This document shows positions 41,157 through 53,197 of a stretch of 64,000 bases of DNA, piece by piece. A program made the translations under genes and the position numbers. The stretch lies in the NCBI GenBank assembly GCA_002794775.1, contig NBAY01000011.1, positions 496,001 to 560,000 of the forward strand, in the 5' to 3' direction. Position 1 is the stretch's first letter. Each line of letters starts with the position of its first letter. The DNA comes from Porodaedalea pini. Lineage: Eukaryota > Basidiomycota > Agaricomycetes > Hymenochaetales > Hymenochaetaceae. Under the pieces are notes generated by a model, which saw only the letters and a program-made list of their open reading frames with translations, made no database searches and was not told the DNA's origin.

Positions 41157-43638
41157 TCAAAACGGTGCAATCTTGACGCTTGGATATCCTTCCGACCCGT
41201 CGAGCTCGACTATCTCACAATCTGCCATCGATCCGTCACCAATCTGTGTTTCAACACAAGTAAAATCCATTGTCTGCAGATTAACAAGGAAACAAAAAAT
41301 AAATTTGGTTAGTCTTGGTCGAATGAAAAATATTTGCTGACCGTCTCTAGTGCAACCATCGGATGGTCTAAAGAATTCAGAAAAGAGACGTGAGCGCTGA
41401 ATTTTTAGATCAAAGAAAGTGGCTTACGCCAGATTCCAGTAGCATACACCACCGACTGGCCAGCACCGGCAAGGAACGCCTTCAGCGTCGTCAAATCCGG
41501 CTTGTCATCCACTCCATTATTCGCAACCACAACCAAGTAGGCACGACCTGGCTTCTCCAATGCATCGCTTCCCTTGAGAGCCTCGCCGCTTCCGAATCCC
41601 ATCGGTACAAACGCCTGATTTGTATAAGGGTGTCGCTCGAGCAGCCGGACAGCCGACCCTGGACCCTCTTCCGTATAGTCGCGCTGGAAATCAAATTCGA
41701 GCGGCGAGCAGCGATAGACGGATAGGCCGGGCGTTGCGGTGGGTGACCCAGGGACAACAGGTGGATACGAGGAAAGTATGGGTGCAAGTTTGTGGAACTT
41801 GGATGCTGAACCCTGGTTTGCCGGGGTGACCTTCGTACCCTTGGGTGCAGCGTCAGCGGATGAGAACGCTTGCACGACGTGCCCAAAAGGCACGAAGGCT
41901 TCGACAGAAAGTGGGACGGCATTTAGCCTGAATGATTTCGAATTTGATTGTTTTGATTGACTTTCTGTTCTTTCTGTACCCGAGTATATCTCTTTAAACA
42001 AAAAAATGAATCAAAGTAGAAAACATATTCACTGACGATCCCCTGCACTATCCTTGTTCTCATTCTTCTTTCCTTCCTCCGCGCGTTTCCCAACGATCCT
42101 TACTCGCTTTATACCCCCATCAGGGTATATCGTGACACGTACATGAGAGTACACTTTGTCCTTTACGTTCTCAAGGTTGAAGTAGTGCTGAGCATGAGCT
42201 CCAAGTTTCGATCGCGATAGAATGCAAGTCCAAGCCGACTCTTCAACGTTCGGGATAATCTGTTATGTAGTTATGAATCTTTGCTCAAAACTTATATTTT
42301 TCGGCTTACTTCGGTCGAGTTCAACGCATGGAGCTCACAGCTCTCTGGGAAATTGCCTTTAAAATGCGCAGTATCTATCTCAGCTTTCTCTAGATGTCCT
42401 GGAACACCGCTGGAGACAGAAGGGTTAAGCAAATGAATGAAAGCTCGGGCTTCGGACGCTTACAGCTTGATGACAACCCAGTCTTTGTGGCCCTTTGTAC
42501 GGCTGCGCTTCGTTTCCCAGCCGTCTCCCATATCTTTGCCTGTCAAGCAATTCATCAAGCTCATTTCTCCCAATAGTACCGCCGATAAGCAAACTACTTG
42601 CCTCTTCCGGGAAGCAAAAGATTCGATCCAACGCCAAAGTGCTGGTCTGAGACGAATACAGCTCGACCACCAGAAAACACATGCGCGAGATCGATGCTCT
42701 CGTCATTGTTGCTAGAAAAGACGGCCTGGATGAGACCGTAAACCCGGAATCTAGCCTGAAGTTGGAAGGTTCATATCGATGCAAAGCTTCCGACTGCTTC
42801 TTCGGACGTACAATTCCACCGTCAGGGTACATATTCAGCTTGACATAGTTGTAAGCGTCTGTGCTTCTGGCAATCTTGAACAGATGGCGCGAACTAGGCC
42901 CGAGAATGACCTTAGGAAGAACCTCTGACCACTAGTGCGTTTATCGTCAGCTATCAACGGCCGGCAGTAGATACACAAATTCCCACCCTTGAGTCATCAG
43001 CAGTCGGCACGGTATCGCTGATGTCCAGTAAGGCTTGGACGGATGCCTCGGGCGCCTCGTTTCCTGCAGGTCGGAACAATGGCTTAGCGAATACAGGACA
43101 AACTAGCACATGGCTTTACCATTGAAGTGAGAGGTATCGATATCAAACCCGGAGATAAGACCAGCAGAGTCGAACTTGATAATGCACCTTTAAAATAATT
43201 CAGCTTCTGAAATTGAGTACGATAGTCCAAGAGATGTGTTGCGGTACTGACGACCGTACGCCTAGGAAGAAAAAGAGCATCTGAAACCAAGGCATACCAG
43301 TCATATGTTGGATTATGGCGCCTTGTCTCCCATCCACTGTACAAAGCACCGTTAGGCCCGAACTGGCCTTTCAGACTGGGTGCTGGCTATAAAGTAGCGT
43401 CCGGATATGCTTCTCGATAACTAAGAATATTTTTTTTTTACTCACCTCAACTTTGATAAGGTTCTCGGCTTCTGCGAAAAACTCATCGGAGACGGTAATG
43501 ATTTTTCCCCCGAGGGCAACGCTAGAGATCTCTGTAGCAGATGTCAGACATTTTATCAGGTTCAACGCCAGAGTGCTGACCTGTCTCTGTGCCAAACGCA
43601 GCTGCAAAAGCATCAAGGGGCACGCTCTCATAAGCCAT
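41157..43638 (-). CDS. DAL2/DAL3: Allantoicase-ureidoglycolate lyase fusion
   Basis: Read as 13 - strand exons: 43638-43581, 43531-43446, 43386-43298, 43187-43120, 43063-42987, 42931-42812, 42755-42602, 42539-42464, 42409-42310, 42241-42037, 41991-41428, 41367-41342, 41273-41157; 579 residues. Residues 1-344 are allantoicase with its two internal repeats, each having a WETRRH/WETKRS strand, GFDIDTSHFNGN or EIDTAHFKGN, and a YPDGG turn. Residues 350-579 are ureidoglycolate lyase (LSVEAFVPFGHVV, FVPMGFG, YATGIWHHPMVALE, SMADCEIVEL). The family reactions split allantoate and then ureidoglycolate to glyoxylate and urea. Evidence for fusion: the lyase frame has no ATG at its start, and a 45-bp GT-AG intron (41992-42036) joins the two in phase, skipping the allantoicase stop at 42029. 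Fused Dal2-Dal3 proteins are reported in Cryptococcus. If unfused, allantoicase ends at 42029. The intron 42540-42601 is GC-AG. Confidence 0.82.
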
Positions 43639-44661
43639 GTTTAGCCGTCTCGTACTGTAAGACGGATGAGTGAAGACGAGATTCAATAGCGTCAAGCGAG
43701 GTGCTAGTGATAGGACTCGGAAGATAAGGTTCAGGACGCGCTCATCGTGCGCGAAGACGTTTGTCGACCGTCATATTCCGTAATAACGAGCATTCCACGA
43801 CATCGACTTGCTGCTTGCTTGCAAGCCTCGCTAGTCGACAGTTTGTATCAACACTCTTCAAGCATTTCGAAATGCTTCAGTGCATTGATTCATACTTAGC
43901 TGGCAGCTGTTGAATGGAAACGCTTACTAATGTTACAGAAAACTAAAAAAAGCGACGCGGCTTGTGGCACGCTATTGGCGTCCTTCAAGTTTGCTAGCCT
44001 CACTTCGTCAACCGTTCCAATATACAGGCTGGCTAGTGCTGTCTTACTTCATCTACGATAAGCCTAACGTTGAACTCGAAATAGCGTTTCCAGGCTGATA
44101 CGCTGGCATGCCAGTCACGATCAATGACTGGCTGTCGGAAATCACATGTCAGACTCGGACGGACCAACTTATGGCATGCTGTGGCCTGTCCTGGCTTTGT
44201 TCCATAAAGCACTGGTCCGCTGCGCTCTCCTTCTGTCTTCCCACTTTGTTCTGCTAAAGCATGCTCTGACCTTCTTTGTCAACCAACATCGTCTACCGTG
44301 CTAACAGCAACCTGTCGAGCTTTCATTTTGCTCTGCTTCATACGCCTCGCAATTAATACGCATATACCCGTCTTGTGGATCTGCTCCGAATGCTAGACAG
44401 TGTAGTTGGTCGCCCGAGCTTGTCGTGGAGACGTAAAGAGGCGAGCGCTTCTTATGCTGCTTGTTGGTCCTTTCCGTGGCTGACATGCTGTTCGCCACAT
44501 CCTTTCATTCACCCCTGCCTAGACATACGCCGTCCTTCTTTTCTCACTTTATTGCCTTCTTTCGTCCAGCAAGCGCGGTCCGCGATTTTTGTGGATCAGA
44601 CCGCTCAACAGGGCACTCCGTATGTATTCAGGTTTCGTTCACTCACGTTTGTGAAACTGAT
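43639..44661. other. Divergent intergenic region, 1.0 kb
   Basis: This lies between the allantoicase-fusion start (-) and the lipase start (+). No coding frame with family resemblance. Both promoters should lie here; I see no clear TATA or nitrogen-regulatory GATA cluster. Confidence 0.4.
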
Positions 44662-47356
44662 ATGCCGACCGCTTTCCTTCGTATCGGTGGACCAGAGCGC
44701 TTCACTCCGTGGCAGATAATTGCTGCGACGTTTTCTGTGCTTTACGCCCTTCGGAACTTTGATAAATTATTCGGTCTTGACGGTCCGTTGCTTTTGTCCT
44801 TTCCTCGCCTTTCTTCCTGACACATTCTCTGTTGCTTCACTCGGGACTAGTCTCGGACCTTTCCACTGGTCAACTCGTAAGTCCTCCGTTCTCCATCAGC
44901 AGGAAAAATAACAAACAGTAGATATATTAGTATGCGCGCGAATACAATCGCGCGACATGGATAGTCACGGCACTAGACGCGGGCTTCGCCTCGGCTCTGT
45001 CCATACGTCCGAAGTGGCTGCGTGACATCAGCTCAATCGTCTTCTCAATATACTATGTGTTTCACGGAGATGAGGCGGAGAACAAGGTCAGTCCTGCGTT
45101 GCCTGTACGTCTGAGATTTTGTAATAGCGTCTAAACACATCTCGAAACCTAGATCACCAGATTACGCGAGCTATCTACACTTGAGGTTCTCCGTGGTACA
45201 TGGGATAAGACGAGCAATATCTATTTGCGAGCGTTGTCTGCTCCCTTCCGGCCCTCAATTCAAATCTGCCGTCAGCTCTGTGTTCAGCGTCCGAAGTACT
45301 CGGCACATACCCGCCCAACTACAGCTTGGCTCTTCTTTGCTGGTACAGAAACTGAGCTGAGCCAAGCTACGGAGCTTATCCTGGATTTCCCTGGTGGCGG
45401 CTTTGTGGCAATGGGTCCTACGCATCATGAGGAACGCCTTAGGGCATGGGCAAAGAGAACGCGCAAACCGGTGTTGAGCGTAGATTATGGGAAAGCTCCA
45501 GAACGTGAGTAATAGTGCTGCTATGCAAGGCCTTTAACCCTTACTGACTCGCCTTTGGAATTAGTCCCTTACCCGTATGCCATCGAAGAATGCTTTGATT
45601 TGTATTGTACTCTTTCTGAGACCGCCGGCCGGATAATCGGTATGTCTGGAACGAAATTCGACGTAATTCTATCCGGAGACTCCGCGTGAGTGGCTATTTC
45701 CCCTTACTCTGAATGTAAGGTTCAACATGTTCTGACTTTATCCGGACAGCGGCGGAAACATAGCAGTGAACGTCATGTTTAAGGTCCTGGAGGCCTCCTC
45801 GCCTGACTCGTCATTGTCAACACCTTCACTCGTACGGCCAGTTGGCCTCGCGCTTACTTACGCTGCTCTCAACTTTTCCTTTGGCTCCTGGGCATGGCCC
45901 TCGCGCCCTACGCCAGCTCCATCTTCCGCTGCTCTTAATGAACGCGCCGACAAATTGAAGAACGTCAAGAGCTCCGGTGCGCTCCTTTCGACCTCGACGA
46001 TACTCCCGCCTTCCGCGAAGGTTGTCATCGGCTCACTTGAGGAAGAGAAGAGGCAGCAGGGTGTAGGGCTCGCGGACACCATGGATATTCTACCTGAAGA
46101 AATATGGAGTCCCAGTAAGAACATTGTGCACCAGCAAGCTCACACGAGTCTCTTCGAGCAGCGACAGGCGGTCGTCACAGCGCTTGGGCCGGAGGCGTTC
46201 CAGTCTCCGTTCGAAAGGGCCGAGATATCGCAATTGGCCCGAACCCGTCTAACGATGTCGAGTAAAGCTGGTTACATGCATGATCGTATCATCACACCGA
46301 GCATGGTGAGTTGTCGTTCTCATATCGTTTCTTTGTTCTTCTTTTCTCTGTGCGTGGCTGCTGTAGTTGGGGAGTCAACCACGTTGCATGACGGCATCCC
46401 CTCAACGGGCACATCTACTTCTCGCGACCCGAGGTCCACGGGGTAGCGTGAGATTGTTGGGTGTCAACGAGGTAACAATCTGACTTCGTACCGCCGCTGA
46501 TGGCGGGATCGGATCAGATTGTCAGGGGAGGCCTTCTCCCTCCCATGGCGAAGCGACGAGCGCTCTTGTTTGCGCAGCTGTGGAGATGCAACCCGCACTA
46601 TGTTTTCTGTTGCCCGTCGACTACGGCGGCCGGACTGTTGTTGATCCATCTGTTTCTTCCTGGCGTCATTTATTTTTCTTCATTTTTGATTATGAAATCG
46701 CTTGCGACACTTGCTGACGACCGGTTTACCCTTGTTCTTTGGCTGCCTTTGCACTTCGTGTTGATCATTACTGTCTCATCTACTTCGTGGCGATGGCGTA
46801 CCGCATCCCTTTGATTCTATTGCTGTCTCATCTCGTCGCTGCATCTACATTCTATGATCCTCGCTCTTTTTCCCGGTCACGGTGTTGTTCCTCCGGACTC
46901 ACATCTTGCCATCGCATCTACCAGATGTGGGCTATGTGTCTCCTGTATCTCGGGAAACACCCCGCCCCGGGAGTCGAGCGCGACTACCACCTCTCGCCAC
47001 TCCTCGCGCCCTCAACGCTGCTCGCGGAGCTCCCGCCGCTTCTCCTGCAGTGCGGCGCGCGTGACCCGCTCGTGGACGACACCGTGCTCTTCGGCGGACG
47101 TGTGCGCGCTGCGAAGCGCGAGGCTGTGCGGCTCCGTCACGCGAATGAAGAGGCGCACCTGCCGACGCCTCCGGTTGACGGGACGGGTGGCGGAGACGAT
47201 TCGGAAGACGACGTGACGGTGCAGATTTTCCCCGGGTGGAGCCACGGGTACCTCCAGATGAGCGCGCTCATGTCTGGGGCGAAGGTCGCCATCAACGACA
47301 TTGCGGATTGGATCGACGCGAGGTTCGAGCACTCGCGGCTTCCCATCCAAGCATGA
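44662..47356 (+). CDS. HSL-type alpha/beta hydrolase (lipase/esterase)
   Basis: Seven exons (44662-44782, 44851-44876, 44931-45086, 45153-45504, 45565-45685, 45750-46305, 46925-47356) give 587 residues. The hormone-sensitive-lipase fold is shown by the oxyanion motif DFPGGGFVAM (about residue 180, a variant of HGGG), the nucleophile elbow GDSAGGN with Ser near 258 (split by an intron), an Asp in ARDPLVDD and the His in FPGWSHGYLQM near the end, so the catalytic triad is complete. A hydrophobic N-terminal 100 residues (FTPWQIIAATFSVLYALRNF; IVFSIYYVF) suggests membrane attachment. Family members hydrolyse acylglycerols or esters; substrate unknown. The sixth intron (46306-46924, 619 bp) is ten times longer than the others and its limits are inferred from the join PSM-MWAMCLLYLG. 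Exon 2 (26 bp) is the least certain. Confidence 0.82.
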
Positions 47357-50300
47357 ATCCTAGCAATCTTTGGTGATCGAGGATTGGATGTATGATCTAA
47401 TGTAGTACCCTGGCGAAATTGTGATCAGAAAGCAGCGTCTCTAATAATAATATGTACCTCAGCAATATGTATTAATTTATTTTGTACGGAGCGGCGGCAT
47501 TGCCTTGTGTCTGCGCATTTTCAGAGCCTCGAGGCGGGCAGCGCGATTGGCACAAAGTCAAATGCGAGCAGTACTAGTGCTGGCGGAGCTGACGAGGAAA
47601 TCGGATTACTCCTCCTTATCCTAGAAACATTAAATTCGAATTTGAATGTCCCCCCGCCCTCGTAGCTGACTTTCGAGACTCTTCAGCTTTAAAGCCACCC
47701 GATCTCTCGAGAATTCCCTTTTCAGAGCCATTTTTTTCGGACCTTGGACGACTCAAGAGTCGAAAAACAGTGTGTTCGTCGCGGACACACATCACGATGT
47801 TGAGCCTGGATTGAAGCTAAGTGCTAACGATCCCTATGCCAGTGCCAGTGCCAGTGCCAGTGCAGCCTAAGGCGTTCGAATCGGAGTTGTCTGTACATGT
47901 CGCTTCCTTTTCGACTTGCAGAATCCATCTCCGGATCCAAGATCTTTTTTCCTCGATCGATCACGAAGTCCGTTCCATGATGATCACCGTCAAGCGTCAC
48001 ATCCACGCGTCCCGTCGGCTCGCGGGCGCGGGCACTGGCACTGGCACAGCTCTTACAAGTTACAATCTAACGCAGCACAGCTATCAGTGTATCACGGCTG
48101 CACCGCACGGCCGTACGCGTGCGTGCGCGACGATCCGATCAGCGGGTTCACCGTGATGCGGGCTGATGTCGACACAAGCACAAGCACAAGTCCTGCCGTT
48201 TTCGGAGCGGAGGGAGTCCCGGAGGAGGCTGTGGAGGTGCGAGATGAGGCCCACGCGGGGACGAGGGACAAGCTTAAGAGCCAGAGATCATGGATCCTGT
48301 CTGTATTGCTTGATGCCCTGATGCACGTGGCGTCTGTGTCGGTGCTCGAGCAGGGCTGCTTTCATTGTTTCAACGTCAGAAAGACAGGCAACCCAATAGG
48401 CAGGTTCACAAGCTAGAGTATATATAGGAACACAACCTACATGTACAGTCCCATTCGTCTCATGATCGCTCAAATTTACCTCGCCCTTCATCAAAACACG
48501 CAAGACCATATGCATACTATCCAAAAGCTTATGCAGTACATCCGGTCTCAAGCAAAAGCTATTTAAAAAAAATTCGCTCAAAATCAAACATCCAAGCTTG
48601 AAGCCCATCACGGTCACTCCCGATCACTCGATCAGACCAGGCCGTGGCCGTGTCAGTCCGCAATCCCGATTGCCCAGCCCGTCCGTCCATCATAGCACTG
48701 GCACGGGCAGACAACGATACATGATGTTCTAATCGCACGAGGGGGCTCGTCAAGAAGGATGCGTGGGTAAAGAGAAATGCTGACGGTGGTTCGAGTCTTG
48801 CGCATTCAAGCTCCTAGCGTGCATAACGGACTTCTGCAACGCATATGCCAGTATATCAATGCATATGGTCCAGAGATGCATCTACTCGATCTTTCATCAA
48901 ATAACACATGTATACACACGCATGCACGCTGCCCCAAATTTTTCAACAAGAGCGAAAGCTAAAGCTAAAAAAAAAACTTGAAGAGCCCGGCGTGCACTGG
49001 CATCAAAAATCTCAAGAGCCAAGATATCGATCATTCGGGCTGTGGTCCTCCGTTCATCACAGCATAGCATACGCACGAGGTACCGTCAAGTAGTAAAGTA
49101 CAAGGACAGCAGCAACCCAATGCACGTGCTTCTCGAACCCCGAACATCCTCGGGAAGACAGGCATGTATAGAAATCGCGATCTCAAAAGTTCTGAGTTTA
49201 TAGCAAGACTGAGTTTGCGTACATACGTAGTGCTGAAATCAATGGCATCTGAATCGATATCGACGGATCTCCATCGACATCTTCGTCTCCGCCTCCGCCT
49301 CCATCTCCATCTCCGCCACCTGAATTCCCGTTCCGCGTGCACCTCGGAGGCCGATGGCCTGTTAGACCCGTCAGCCAGAGCAGAAACGGTGGTACTGTAA
49401 CGTCTTCGAGCTCGACAAACATCAGCACGAGCAAGGATCATGTTCATGGAGGTAGCCTGCCACGTCCCGGGCTGTAGTACTTATTCTCCGGACCATGCAT
49501 GATGGCAGAGTAGACGCCTGAAAGACCCCCGCGGTCTGCGCAAATAAAACGAGCGCTGTCCTTGTATTTTAAATTTTGAAATGGAGAATGGAGGATGTAG
49601 AATGGAGAGGGGAGAGGAAAAGAAAAGTGATGGACTGATCTGGATTCTGTGGGTGCTCCGAGTATTGCGTCCGAGGGTAAGCGAGGCACGGGCGCTGAAA
49701 CAGAGTGAAACGGCTTGAGAGGTAACTAGTGTTTCGTCTCGGTTTCTCGGGGTTGCATCTTTCGGAGAATGGAGGATACGTCGAAGAGGAGGATATCCGG
49801 AGGAAGGAGAAGGAAACGGAAACGAAAGGCAGGCGCCTTCGAGTTTAGGTTCAGAGCTCGTGCTTGCGGGATGATTGGGCGTTTCTGAAAGAAATGGACT
49901 AGTTGGGAAGCACGAATCAAGTCGGATTCGGGATATTCGAGGGGGACTAGTAGAGCTATTGCCCAATATTAATGGGCTGCGGAAGCGCGATATGTCTGAC
50001 AAGGACACTGCACAGGCACATGCCTCCAGCCTCTCCTCGCATAGCTTATTCCAACCAGATCTCGACATATCGCGCAGACGGGCGCCTACAAAGGCAGCTC
50101 CTCCGAGTCGCATTTGCCATCCTCACCGATCGATGCCGGACCCGCGAATAGCAGCTTTCGCGGCGGGAACAAAGAGCAATCGGGTCGCGTATAGCCTCTT
50201 GCGTCGATCCGGATTGGAGGGACAGTGCCCCGCGGCGGGGCGAGGCGAGGCGAGTACCCATTTCAAGGTGCATGGAGGAAGCAGCTCCGTACTGCGCGGT

Positions 50301-51242
50301 ATTTAATGTACTTGGCTGGGCGCTTGAGGTGCGAACACAGAGTATGTATGTATTGGCATTCACAAGAAAGGAGTCAACATGACTGAGCTGAAGTGAAAGA
50401 AGAGAAGGCGCGGGCGTCTATTTCGCAGAACCGCAGCATCACACTTCTTTAGATATTTTTATCCGATGATGGAGATGGATTAGGTGGGAGGGATAAATGA
50501 GGACGAGGCCCGTACGCGTACGGCATGAGGCGTTTGTTTGTGTTTGCACAGGATTTCGGCGTCTCGCTGCACGTATAGTTCGTTCTCCGCTGTTGGGTCC
50601 GGCACAGGATCAGGGAGAGGGCAGGATTTGGAAGACGACTGCGTGGGGCATGGGCTGTTGGGGCGCAACCGAGTCTGCGCGACGGGAGACGTTGTACACG
50701 GGCAGACGGGAGGCGAAGTCGGCGTGCCGACGGAAGTGGGCTGCGACGATCAGCGCGGTCGTCGTGAGAGGCGTGTTGGCGATCGTTGACGGAACGGGCG
50801 AGTGGAATTGTGATTGTATTTTTTGAGTTGGGGAGGCAGATCGCGTGCTGTGGACGGGCGAGAAGCAAAGAATTCGGACTCGGACTCGGACTCATCTCAA
50901 TCTCTGCACAGGTTCGAGTTGCCCCGGGACAGCCACCGCATCGCTCAGCTCGCTCGCGTGGCGCGCACTGGTTTCTCTCCTCCTCCTCGAGCATCCTCTC
51001 AATAATTAGAATATTAATAGTAATCGTATGCAGCTGCCATCTATCAGCAAAGTACACTCCGAGTCATCCTTTCTCGCAGCAAAAAAAGGGCGGGTATCAC
51101 GGGTGATGAGAACAGAGATTATGTCAGCAATGATGAGATCTTGGTCCAACACCGCCTCGCTTCTCTAACTCTTTCTTCCACTAGGACCGCATCCCGCGCC
51201 GCCTACTTTAGTACTTATAACACCCTCCCCCCTCGACTCTAA
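47357..51242. other. 3.9-kb gene desert upstream of the C2H2 gene
   Basis: No gene is supported. Frames of 100-210 codons (48288-48617, 49481-50113, 50449-51057) overlap each other on both strands, are driven by Ser/Arg-rich composition and lack splice structure. The tract holds several short simple repeats (GCCAGT repeats at 47838, a GGCGA run near 50226-50247, GGACTC repeats near 50878) and A- or T-runs. Its length and position suggest a long regulatory and 5' untranslated region for the zinc-finger gene. Confidence 0.45.
47838..47861. repeat. (GCCAGT)4 with an inverted partner 170 bp away
   Basis: Four exact GCCAGT units. The reverse complement, CACTGGCACTGGCAC, occurs at 48033-48047, so the two could pair as the stem of a large hairpin in single-stranded DNA or RNA. 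Confidence 0.6.
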
Positions 51243-52920
51243 ATGCGCTCTCCCTCCTCATCTAGCATGGATTCCCATCACCAGAACCAGCAATGGCACT
51301 CCCAGCAACAGCACCAGTACAACCCCTACCAAAATATAAACTACATCCAGCGGCAGCAGCAGTCCTACACCGCTACCAGCACACCCACCCCGCCCCAGAG
51401 CTCCTCCAGTACCACCTCGTCCCCCGGCATGGCCTACACCGCTCTCCACCACCATGCTGCGCCCTACCCGCACTCCCTGCCTCCCATGTCCCACATCCAG
51501 CACCAGGCTCAGCCACTGCACCATCCGTACACCCACTCGATGTCCGTCCATAGCCCGTACCCGCCCCGCCGTCAGCTGCCTCCCCAGCAGCACGAGTCCC
51601 CCCAGCAACAACAGATGGAGCTGCTGCAGCAGCAGCCACAACAGCAACAGTCCGTCTCTGCTCCCGTGGCGCCTGCTCGCAGCTCGCCAGCGGCTGCCCT
51701 CGCTCACGCACAGCACTCTCACCCGGACGTCTACTTTGCTCCCAACGCTGCCCTGCTGTACAACCACGCCAATGCCATTGCCGCAGCACAGGCTCAGGGC
51801 CAGAACGGCGCTGTCGCCAGTCCTGACCTGAGTGGCTACGTCAGCGGTGGCTCGACGCCCCCGCGCCTTCCGCCCATCCTCCAGGTCGAGAAGCAGCAGG
51901 TCACCACCAGCGCGACTCAGGCTGCCAGTGCCAGTCGTCGACGGAACGAGGCCCACTTCGTCTGCCCCGTCCCCGGATGCGGCAGCACCTTTACCCGTCG
52001 TTTCAACCTCAGAGGTACGCCCGAACGTCTTTGGAATTGCACGCGTACTGGGCGCTGACTCGCTTTCTCCCTTAGGTCACTTGCGATCACACACGGAAGA
52101 GCGCCCTTACGTCTGCGAATGGCCGGGTTGCAACAAGGGCTTCGCGCGTCAGCATGATTGCAAGTGCGTATATTCCCTCATTACTCCCATCTCATGTGCT
52201 GACGACTGATTTCAGGCGGCATCAAGCGCTGCACTCATCGCGATCAACTTCAAACGTGTGTCACGGATGTGGGAAGACGTTCAGCAGACTCGATGCGCTC
52301 AACGTACGTTGCCTTCTTCCTGAACCGAGCCGAGCGAAACGCAAAGAGTCAGCCTGACTCGCGTTCGCTCGGCTCGGCACAACTTCTCTCCGAAAGGACC
52401 GTTTGCTGACTCATTCTCTCCTCTTCCCCATGTTTCTCTCCCTGCTCTTGCGTGTTATCATATTCCAACCTGACATGCCGAAATGCCCGCATCACATATG
52501 CGCATCAAACACGTCGCACAAAAAATACACCGCTCGGTGTCCCGAATTGTCCATTTGCCGATCGCCCCGGAATTCTCGGAATTCGGCTTCTTTTCGATTA
52601 TGCTTCGTCCGCTCCTCGGATTATACCTCCAGCGACACCTTCGGTCAGAGGGTGGCGCGGAGTGCCGACGGACGCACGAGCAGGCGATGTTGTCAGCCAA
52701 GCAGAATGCGCAAGTGAAGCCGAATCCGCTCAATGCGTTCCGTGCGAACAACGGCGGGGGGCCGTCGTCGCTTGCCGCGCAGTACGGGAACGGCATCAGC
52801 GGACGACATGATGGCTCTGGGTCGAGCGCTTACGACTCAGACGGGACAGGCTCAGGTGGGGTGCGCAGCGCGCAGGTGACACCGGGTCCCGCGCCTGCGC
52901 CGAGCCTCGCTGCCCAGTGA
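51243..52920 (+). CDS. C2H2 zinc-finger transcription factor
   Basis: Four exons (51243-52014, 52076-52163, 52216-52303, 52633-52920) give 411 residues. Residues 1-235 are Gln/Pro/Ser-rich with poly-Gln runs, typical of an activation region. Three zinc fingers follow at about residues 240-320: CPVPGCGSTFTRRFNLRGHLRSH, CEWPGCNKGFARQHDCKRHQALH and a shorter CHGCGKTFSRLDALNRHLRS finger ending near EGGAEC; each intron falls inside a finger and its removal restores the Cys/His spacing. The tail is Gly/Ser-rich. The finger sequence looks like the agaricomycete C2H2 regulators that include Schizophyllum c2h2 of mushroom development, but I cannot confirm orthology. The third intron (329 bp, 52304-52632) is long and holds a strong hairpin. 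A very long gene-free region lies upstream. Confidence 0.88.
52325..52377. repeat. Hairpin inside the third intron of the C2H2 gene
   Basis: Perfect 14-bp arms, CCGAGCCGAGCGAA at 52325-52338 and its reverse complement at 52364-52377, enclose a second 7-bp pair (GAGTCAG 52346-52352 with CTGACTC 52354-52360). The structure starts 22 bp after the donor site. Confidence 0.8.
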
Positions 52921-53197
52921 GGTGTCGACCTGCCCCTGTCTCTCGCCACGCCTTTTTCCCTTTCCTCTTTCGTCCCGCAGTGTCTTCGTTCTCGCTCTTG
53001 TCTCGCCGACCGTTCCGATCCAATTGTCCTGCTAACGCCCCCGTCGCCATCGTCACGCCTCCGCATGCAAATCAACCCGTTCAGCTATTTATATCGCCCG
53101 TAACCGTATACATATTGTTCCCGCATCGCATCGCATACGCATCGCCTCCAACAAGAGTTCGTTCATATCCACGATTATAGCTATGCCCTCGACTAAT

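Noticed and set aside
41405..42001. Ureidoglycolate lyase as a single uninterrupted 198-codon gene
   Set aside because: It would start at a TTG and end in an intron; splicing at 41427 and 41341 restores the conserved IWHHPMVALE and C-terminal blocks.
48288..51057. Several frames of 100-210 codons on the - strand
   Set aside because: They overlap equally long frames on the other strand, are compositionally biased, and have no introns or motifs.
51258..51956. 232-codon - strand frame
   Set aside because: It is the antisense of the poly-Gln/Pro region of the zinc-finger gene, giving repetitive Leu/Val/Gly text only.
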